Shown one piece after another: positions 57,327 to 64,000 of a stretch of 64,000 nt of DNA. Source of the stretch: Symsagittifera roscoffensis (Eukaryota; Xenacoelomorpha; Acoela; Convolutidae); assembly GCF_963678635.1 (NCBI RefSeq), contig NC_087066.1, forward strand, positions 28,835,301 to 28,899,300. The letters are read 5' to 3'. A program made the translations under genes and the position numbers. The notes under the pieces were generated by a model. That model did no database searches, was not told the origin of the DNA, and worked only from the letters and a program-made list of their open reading frames with translations. Positions within the stretch are counted from its first letter, which is position 1; the number at the start of each line of letters is the position of its first letter.

Positions 57327-58090
57327 GGCCCTGACTTTCGTTACTCTACCCTGCCTTGCATCTCCTTTCCCTGCCCGTCTGGCTTTAACCTGTCCTTCCC
57401 TGCGCTGCCCTACTCTGCTTTACCCCTCGTCGTCTTACCCTTCCTTGCGCTGCCCTACTCTGCATTGACCCTCCTCGCCCTGAAATGCTGTGCGCCCGGT
57501 CATGCGTCGCCTTGCGCATCCTTTCCCTGCCTAGCATTCCTTACCCTGGTCACCCTTACCTTGTGCTGCGCTGCCTTGCGTGGCGCAGTCCTACCCTACC
57601 TTGCCACTTCTCGCCCTGCCTACCTTCTCCTTCCTCGTCCTACCCTGCCTTACCTTTTCTCGCCCTGGCCTGCCCTGCCCTACCCAGGCTTTGCCCCTCT
57701 CCGTTGGGCTCTGCGCTGCCTTTTGCTCACCTACCTGGCCTTAACCTTCTCGCCCTGCCCAGCCTTGCTCTCCTTACCCTCCTTTGCTCTGCCCTACTTT
57801 GCGCTGCCCAGCTCAGGCCTTGCCCTCATCTCCTGGCTCTGCGGTGCCTTGCGCTGTCCTGTCTTGCATTGCAGTCCATACCCTGAATTACCCTTCCTCG
57901 CTCTGCCCTGCCTTTTGTTGCCCTACTCCGGCCTTGTCCCTACCCGCCCGGCTATGCGCTGCCTTGCGCTCCCTCACCTTGTCTTGCCTTTACTTGAACT
58001 GCCCTCGATTGTCCTTCTCCTTCGCGCACTACTCTGGCGTGCGCTGTCCCACCCTGCCTTGCCGCTCCTCGCCCTGCCTGGCCTTGCAAT
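57327..58090. repeat. Pyrimidine-rich minisatellite
   Basis: About 760 bp of degenerate CCCTGCCTTGCGCTGCCCTA-like units, overwhelmingly C and T on the plus strand with periodic single G. All three frames stay open, producing false Leu/Pro/Ala/Cys/Ser-rich ORFs of up to 245 codons. It directly abuts the GATG array at 57327. The minus strand has four GGG runs at 57663-57685. Confidence 0.85.
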
Positions 58091-59739
58091 GAAATGTTTC
58101 TTAAGCAGTGTAATATACGATACAGCTCAAACTAGCAAAATTGCTTTCCTTTCTGGAAGCTTAAGCCTGAGACATATTGTTAGCTTAAACATGGGGAGAT
58201 AGGTAATCGCAGTTAAATATATAATAAAACGATAGATTACATGTTAAAAACAAATTTTGTAGATATCTCACCAACACTAGTTTGAAAGAAATCAACGAGT
58301 TATTTGAATAAACTACACAGTAAACATATTTCTAAAAACTGACATTATATTCTATCTTCGCTAAAAAATCCGCAGCAGTTAGAAATAGTTCGACAGTTAG
58401 CTTTAAGAGCACTATTTAGATTTAGTGAAACAGTTCAAATTAGATTCTTACAAATGAGGCGAATATCTTAGACTTTTATTATCGATAACTCTATTAAATT
58501 GCAGTTTCATTCGACAAAACGGACCGTATCAGGGCTTGAATTTGGCCTGTATAGAATGGCAAACTACCGAATTCCGAAATTTTGTTCTTAAAATATTGAG
58601 AAAAAATGGCCAGGATTCGGACTTGAGAAAAATCAAAAGAAGTTGTCCAGAGAAAACTGGTTTGAATATTTTGTTTCTCTAACTAAATAAGAAAATAATT
58701 GAAGAAAGGCTTTAGGTCTAATTTCTGATAAGATTAATTCTGATATTATTTTAACGTTAATTTAACTATGATGAAGGTTTCTTTATAATTTCAATCTAAT
58801 TCAATGGCCCTTTTTACTAATCATTTTCACCTAATTTGATGAACTTTTCTTTTTTTGAATTGCTTTTAAATCAGTTTGTTCGGAACATTCTGTGCTATAT
58901 TTGTTAATTCCCAAAAGTTTATCTCAGTGTCAAGCAAACACGGTTTAAAATTTTGGCATATTAGGATAACTTTGAGCGAGGATGTTATGATGATTTAGGA
59001 TGTTATGATAGCGCAAAGAAGAACACAAAAGCAACGTTTAAGCCGTGAGAACTAAGGTTTACTCCAGGTAAACTATTTTTAAAGCTTCATTTGGCGCTTC
59101 CTTGGGAATATAAATTTTGTCAATCACTTTACTTTTTGATTAAATTTTGAGGAAAAACGTAGTCGGTTATGCCTAATTAACTAATTTACTACGGTTTTTT
59201 TTCTTGGGACGACGCACAAAAAACGATACAAATATCAAAAAAGTTGATCCGAATTTTCTGTGCACAGCAAACAGCTATCCTTGATAAGTTAAGTATTTAG
59301 TCAGACCAGCTTGGACATTAGAGTTCCCGGCAGTTGAGAGCAAGCTACAAAATTTACCCCAAAGTTCTTTTTCATTTAGGACCAGCCGCAAGTGAGTCTA
59401 GTCTAAATCAAAACTCAATTTAAAAACAGTTTATTAAAAACAATGTATTGGTTGAACACGAATTTAGTTTTAAATCACAATTTCATATAAAGAACAATAG
59501 ACTAAACTCCGAATTATTAATTTTCACAATCACGATTTACCATTTACTCTGTACTGCACACAAAATATCGACAAAGCCAACGAACATTTTTTAAAAACAC
59601 AAAGAGGGCAATGAGACAACTTAATTCATGAAGATCATTAATTTGCAACACGAATACACAAGCATCTGGTTCAAAGTCTGGCATCAATGGCACTAAGGGT
59701 ATAAAGTAAATTAACTCAATAAATGCTTCAAATGATACA
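58091..59739. other. No feature recognised
   Basis: AT-rich unique sequence with only short frames. A TATCAGGGCTT word near 58527 recalls the foldback family, but the match does not extend. Confidence 0.5.
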
Positions 59740-59990
59740 TTAAATTAACATAAAACAAGGATTGGCAGTCGAATTGGCGATTATTGATGACATGTTTTGA
59801 ATTAAATTGAAACTTGAATTTCCGATTGTCTCAGCATTGGATTCGGAATTAGGTTCAATTGCGATAAGCACAAATATGAGGTGAGAGTCAGCCAGCCTGT
59901 AAAATACGGAACCAGTTGAAGTTGTTTTGGTCTTGTGGTTTGGAAATATAACCATCAGAGCAAAAACAAAAGTTAAAATCTTAAACCATC
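59740..59990 (-). CDS. Possible exon of a secreted protein
   Basis: Minus-strand open stretch from an in-frame TGA to TAA at 59740. It begins WFKILTFVFALMVIF, like a signal peptide, and later reads RLADSHLIFVLIAIEPNSES, then NSSFNLIQNMSSIIANSTAN and PCFMLI. Three sequons and balanced codons make it look coding. A start codon in frame near the hydrophobic segment is only the internal ATG at 59955, and an acceptor (TATTTTACAG|GC) lies within it. Unrecognised. Confidence 0.25.
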
Positions 59991-60280
59991 AGATTCCGTC
60001 AAAAGTGTTTCAACTACTTTCTTCAATTGATGTTCTAAAATTGGTTTCATTAAAAATGCTAAATTTTGGATTTGTTGGATTTTAAATTGATACTTTGAAA
60101 AACTCCTCGAAGGTTTAAAAACAAGAACAATAACGGTGCGAAGCTACGGTATCCTACGACACAGACAACAAAGGAGAAATCTACTACTTCTACATCTACC
60201 ACTGCAACTTCTAAAAGATGCTTATCCATTTTTCATTTATTTGGTTACTTTAGCGAGCTAATCTAAAGCTTGATCCGAGC
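59991..60280. other. No feature recognised
   Basis: Short AT-rich stretch with a CTACTTCTACATCTACCACT-like run before the hairpin array. Confidence 0.5.
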
Positions 60281-61040
60281 CTTTTGCTGGTCGTCTTCCA
60301 GCTTACTTCGCGTTTTGCAGAAACACATCGCGGCTTATACAGCTGGTTCTACCTAGCTCACCTTCGCTTTTGCTGGTCGTCTTCCAGCTTCCCTTGTTTC
60401 GCTGAAACACGCCACCGCTTTTATAGCTAGCCCCGCCTAGCAAGCCACTGCTTTTCGCTGGTCTTTTTCCAGCCCCCTTCGTGTTTGACCGAAACACTTT
60501 GCTAATTCAGAGCTAGCTATTTCTAGTTACCCTGCGTTCTCTCTGGTCATCATCCAGCTTGTTTCATTTTGAACTTTTCCCCACTAGTTCTCCCCCTCGT
60601 GTCTTTCGTAACACATTGGTGCTAGTAATCAATAGTAATTTCCTCTCGTGCCTTCTGCGGCACACCCGCTTCGTGTTGAATCAGTTCTCACTGGTTCTCG
60701 ACTTCTAAACACTAGTGCTTTTTCCCGTGCCTTCCGGGGGACACTTCCTTCTGGTTGAACCCGTTTCCGCTGGTTATTCGCAGTGCCTCGCGAGACACAA
60801 TGGCACTAGTAACGACTAGTCCTCCCTCTCGTGCCTTCCGCGGCACACTTGCTTCTGGTTGAACCAGTCTCCGCTGGTTCTTCTCCGTGTCTCTCGGGAC
60901 ACATTGGTACTAGTAATTACTAGTCCTCATCGTGCCTTCCGCGGCACACTAGCTTCTGGTTGAATCAGTCACCGCTGGTTCTTCTCTTTGTGTCTGTCGG
61001 AACACATTGGTACTAGTAGTCGCTAGTCCTCTCTCTCGTG
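60281..61040. repeat. Array of short hairpins with covarying stems
   Basis: About 760 bp of GC-richer DNA built from repeats of roughly 90-105 bp, each holding three or four stem-loops. The left part has GCTGG-loop-CCAGC (60286-60302, 60372-60388, 60457-60473), GTGTTT-GACCG-AAACAC (60481-60497) and GCTAG-loop-CTAGC (60426-60441). The right part has GTGCC-TTCCGC-GGCAC (60831-60846, 60932-60947), GAACCAG-TCTCCG-CTGGTTC (60861-60880), GTGTC-TCTCGG-GACAC (60887-60902) and ACTAGTAATTACTAGT (60909-60924). Stems often change on both sides together (GTGTC/GACAC, GTGCC/GGCAC, GTGTTT/AAACAC). Confidence 0.8.
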
Positions 61041-61119
61041 GGAAACAAAAAGACTATTCATGAAGAAATATCTCTGCTTTGAATAAATTATATAATAGTT
61101 ATCGTCCGCCCAATATAAA

Positions 61120-61136
61120 GTTTTCTTTAAGAAAAC
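61120..61136. other. Perfect small palindrome
   Basis: GTTTTCTTTAAGAAAAC can form an 8-bp stem, 80 bp after the hairpin array. Confidence 0.5.
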
Positions 61137-61224
61137 ATTACGAGCAGCTTAACAGTATATATTCTGATAGTAAACTTTATGATTCTGCAGAGCTTTAAAG
61201 GAGGATATATTCGATATAACACGT

Positions 61225-62104
61225 CGTCGTATTACGATTTTTTGTAGATTAGTTTAATCGATCGTTATTTGGAGATTCACTTAGACAAAAAGAAAAAAAA
61301 AACAAACAAACTTATGCGCGTGTAAATATCCTTCAAGTAATCGATGGGGGTTGTCAGCAGCCACACTTGCACGTTAGATTACACAATTACACCTATTATC
61401 AAGCCGACCAAATTCAAACTAGATGTTCGCTCATTGTGTAGCCTGATCGAAATGTTGATCAGTTTGACAGAACTAAAAAAAAAAACACTTCCGAAAAAGT
61501 TTTCGTTGCGCTGCCATCACAACCCAAATTTCGCGAAAATATTTTCGTTGCGCTGCCATCACAACCCAATTTTTGCGAGTTCTGTGCGTGTTTCTCGATT
61601 GCCCGACTCTGCTCGGCACAGGGATTCCTCCTTGTCGGAGATGCAATTCCGTCGTTTGCAGAGATTGCAACTTTCTGTTAAAGAGAGTGTGTCCAGAGTG
61701 TCAAGACGAGAAGGGTCGACGCGAGAACTTCAACATGTGGTAAGGAACTAGGAGGCATCGATAATTTCCGAGAGTCAACCGATCTTTTTAACAACTCAAA
61801 ACCACTAACATTCAAACCAGCCTTTTTAAAGGCTACCATTTATTTTTTTCGTTCAACTCACATACTTGAAACACTGAGCTTGCGCTTATTTCATTGGTAA
61901 ACATTAACGACTCGTTCAGTGGTGCTAAAACTTGAACTCTGAAATGAACAACAACAACTGGTGTCCAATTGATATGATTTTAACTTGAAAACAAAATTTC
62001 GGTTATCTGAATTACCACCTGGACTTCAGATGGAACTATCAGAAAGAAAAATTTTTCCAAATTCCTATCTATGTGTATAGATTTATTTGAGATTATTTTC
62101 GTAG
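61225..62104. repeat. Tandem repeat R, copy 1
   Basis: A leader (61225-61380, GTAGATTAGTTTAATCG..., CAGCAGCCACA) and a core starting GCCGACCAAATTCAAA, with CGATTGCCCGACTCTGCT, GGAGATGCAATTCCG and GGAGGCATCGATA. Inside, a 42-bp stretch (TTTCGTTGCGCTGCCATCAC...) is doubled at 61501-61577. The 135-codon plus-strand frame across it is not conserved in copies 2 and 3. Confidence 0.75.
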
Positions 62105-62892
62105 CAATTCACGGAGTCAATTTCTAAAATATTATTTGAGACAACTATTATCAGGCCGACCAAATTCAAATTAACTGTTCGCTCATTGTTTAGTCTGATC
62201 GAAATGTTGATTAGTTTCACAAGAACTCTTAGGACACTTTCGAAAAAACTTTCGTTGCGCTACCATCACAGCCCAAATTTCGCGAGTGTTGTTCGTGTTT
62301 CTTGATTGCCCGACTCTGCTAGGCGGAAGGATCCCTCTTCGTCGGAGATGCAATTGCTTTGTTTCCGGAGATTGCAATTATCTGTAAGAGGGGCTGTGTC
62401 TTGATTTCCGTGGCAAGAAGGGTTGACGCAAGAAATTCAACACGTGGTAAGGAAATAGGAGGCATCGATACCTTCCGAGAGTCAACCAATCTTTTTAACA
62501 ACTCAAAACCACCAACATTCAAACCAGCCTTTTTAAAGGCAAAAATTTATTTTTTCGTTCAACTCACATACTTGAAACACCGAGCTTGCGATAATTGTAT
62601 TGGTAAACATTAACGACTCATTCAGTGGTGCTAAAACTTTGATTCTGAAATGAACAACAACAACTGGTGTCCAATTGATATGATTTAAAATTGAAAATTT
62701 TTCGGTTATCCGAATTACCACCTGGACATCAGATGGAACTATCAGGAAGAAAAACTTGTTCAAAATCCTTTCTAGGTGTACAGATTCATTTGAGATTATT
62801 TTTGTAGCAATACACAGAGTCGATTTCTGAAATAAAGAAAGTTTGTTTGTAGTTTCTTAAATTGATTTTTTCTCATTTTTCCGCACAAGTAC
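62105..62892. repeat. Tandem repeat R, copy 2 (leader missing)
   Basis: Core of repeat R (ATTATCAGGCCGACCAAATT through CCGCACAAGTACAC) without the leader seen in copies 1 and 3. Its core is closest to copy 3. Confidence 0.75.
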
Positions 62893-62968
62893 ACTTTTCA
62901 AACGAAAAAAAAGCATTCACTCGAGAAAGACTGAGGACTTTGCAATTTTTAGGAAAAAAACGGCTCTA

Positions 62969-62991
62969 CTTTCACTGCGAAGCAGTGAAAG
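62969..62991. other. Strong hairpin between repeats R2 and R3
   Basis: CTTTCACTGC, loop GAA, GCAGTGAAAG: a perfect 10-bp stem with a 3-base loop in otherwise AT-rich DNA. It has neither the conserved stem sequence nor the A-rich flanks of a histone mRNA 3' hairpin, and no T run follows as a terminator would show. Confidence 0.6.
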
Positions 62992-63080
62992 CTGGTAGTT
63001 TTGCGTGAATAAAAACCTGTAGAAAAGTCATTATGATTTTTTTTTCAAAATGTCAAGGGTCTAAGTAAAAAAACATCGTC

Positions 63081-63966
63081 GTAAACGAGTTTCTGTAGAT
63101 TATTTTAATCGGCCGTTACGGAGACTCCTTTGGACAAAATGGGGAAAAAAAGAACAAATAAAACTAATTCCCTTCTAGATCTTCTAGTAATCAACGGTTA
63201 TAGTCAACAGCCACAATTGCACATGAGATCAAACAATTACAACTATTATCAGGCTGACCAAATTCAAATTAACTGTTCGCTCATTGTTTAGCTTGATCGA
63301 AATGTTGATTAGTTTCACGGGAAGTCTTAAAACACTTTCGAAAAAACTTTCGTTGCGCTACCATCACAGCCCAAATTTCGCGAGTGTTGTTCGTGTTTCT
63401 TGATTGCCCGACTCTGCTAGGCGGAAGGATCCCTCTTCGTCGGAGATGCAATTGCTTTGTTTCCGGAGATTGCAATTATCTGTAAGAGGGGCTGTGTCTT
63501 GATTTCCGTGGCAAGACGGGTTGACGCAAGAAATTCAACACGTGGCAAGGAAATAGGAGGCATCGATACCTTCCGAGAGTCAACCAATCTTTTTAACAAC
63601 TCAAAACCACAAACATTCAAACCAGCCTTTTTAAAGGCTGCCATTTTTTTTCTCGTTCAACTCACATGCTTGAAACACTGAGCTTGCGATAATTCTATTG
63701 GTAAACCTTAACGACTCATTCAGTGGTGCTAAAACTTTGATTCTGAAATGAACAACAACAACTGGTGTCCAATTGATATGATTTAAACTTGAAAATTTTT
63801 CGGTTATCCGAATTATCACCTGGACATCAGATGGAACTATCAGAAAGAAAAACTTGTTCGTAGCAATAGAATTTTCGTAGCAATTCACAGAGTCGATTTC
63901 TAAAATAAAGAAAATTAGTTTGTAGTTTTTTAAATTAATATTTTCTCATTTTTCCGCACAAGTAGA
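63081..63966. repeat. Tandem repeat R, copy 3
   Basis: Leader (TTCTGTAGATTATTTTAATC..., CAACAGCCACA) plus core, 1098 bp downstream of the equivalent point in copy 2. Runs to CCGCACAAGTAGAC near the window end; the array may continue beyond. Confidence 0.75.
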
Positions 63967-64000
63967 CTTAACCTGTGAATTGGCACAGTATTTTTCGAGT

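Noticed and set aside
57465-58202. A 245-codon plus-strand open frame and two overlapping frames
   Set aside because: All arise from the pyrimidine-rich minisatellite, which lacks stops in every frame. The Leu/Pro/Ala/Cys repeats are a by-product of base composition.
60303-60497. Minus-strand 64-codon frame in the hairpin array
   Set aside because: It follows the array periodicity and is explained by the repeat.
61344-61751. 135-codon plus-strand frame in repeat R copy 1
   Set aside because: Not open in the homologous parts of copies 2 and 3; includes the 42-bp local duplication.
1-64000. CRISPR arrays, tRNA or rRNA genes, bacterial operons, phage or plasmid features
   Set aside because: Repeats here are minisatellites, hairpins and large duplications with no regular spacers; no tRNA-type arm or rRNA core was seen, and the main gene is intron-rich and animal-type.

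Overview
The window is AT-rich DNA from an animal nuclear genome, most likely an invertebrate. It has one large multi-exon gene with GT-AG introns of 0.2 to 3.9 kb, many short non-autonomous transposons, minisatellites and long stretches with no open frame. I cannot name the phylum. No bacterial, plasmid or viral genes, no CRISPR array, and no tRNA or rRNA gene were found.

Region 1 (1-13847, minus strand) is an almost complete gene for an epithelial splicing regulatory protein (ESRP, Fusilli family). Fourteen coding exons were placed by hand, all joining in phase. They give 888 codons and run off the left edge of the window. The product has the conserved ESRP N-terminal region, three classical RNA recognition motifs (RRMs), Ala/Gln/His-rich linkers and a fourth RRM-like module.

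Region 2 (13848-20065) is gene-poor. It holds two related 0.9-kb inverted-repeat elements and a decayed repeat copy.

Region 3 (19881-56818) is a direct tandem duplication with a period of about 18484 bp. Copy 1 is 19881-38329 and copy 2 is 38365-56818, separated by a 35-bp filler. Each copy carries the same minus-strand gene for an unrecognised secreted, Thr/Asn-rich protein: exon 1 encodes a signal peptide and exons 2 and 3 are densely sequon-bearing. Each copy also carries two convincing downstream exons that belong either to this gene or to a neighbour. Introns and flanks are packed with TA-flanked and C-rich MITEs and a 1.28-kb foldback element. Inside each copy lies an older tandem duplication of about 4.84 kb (units A and B) that repeats the promoter and signal-peptide exon. 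The B copies of exon 1 share a nonsense codon. Both duplications have their right breakpoints in a degenerate GATG minisatellite, and both junctions carry short templated insertions.

Region 4 (56819-64000) has no certain gene. It holds the end of the GATG minisatellite, a strongly pyrimidine-rich minisatellite (57327-58090), a possible secreted-protein exon (59740-59990), a striking array of short hairpins with compensatory stem changes (60281-61040) and a tandem array of 0.7-1.1-kb repeats (61225-63966).

Best candidates for something undescribed are the tandemly duplicated secreted glycoprotein gene with its separately amplified promoter/exon-1 cassette, and the covarying hairpin array. All exon models come from reading splice sites and phase by eye.
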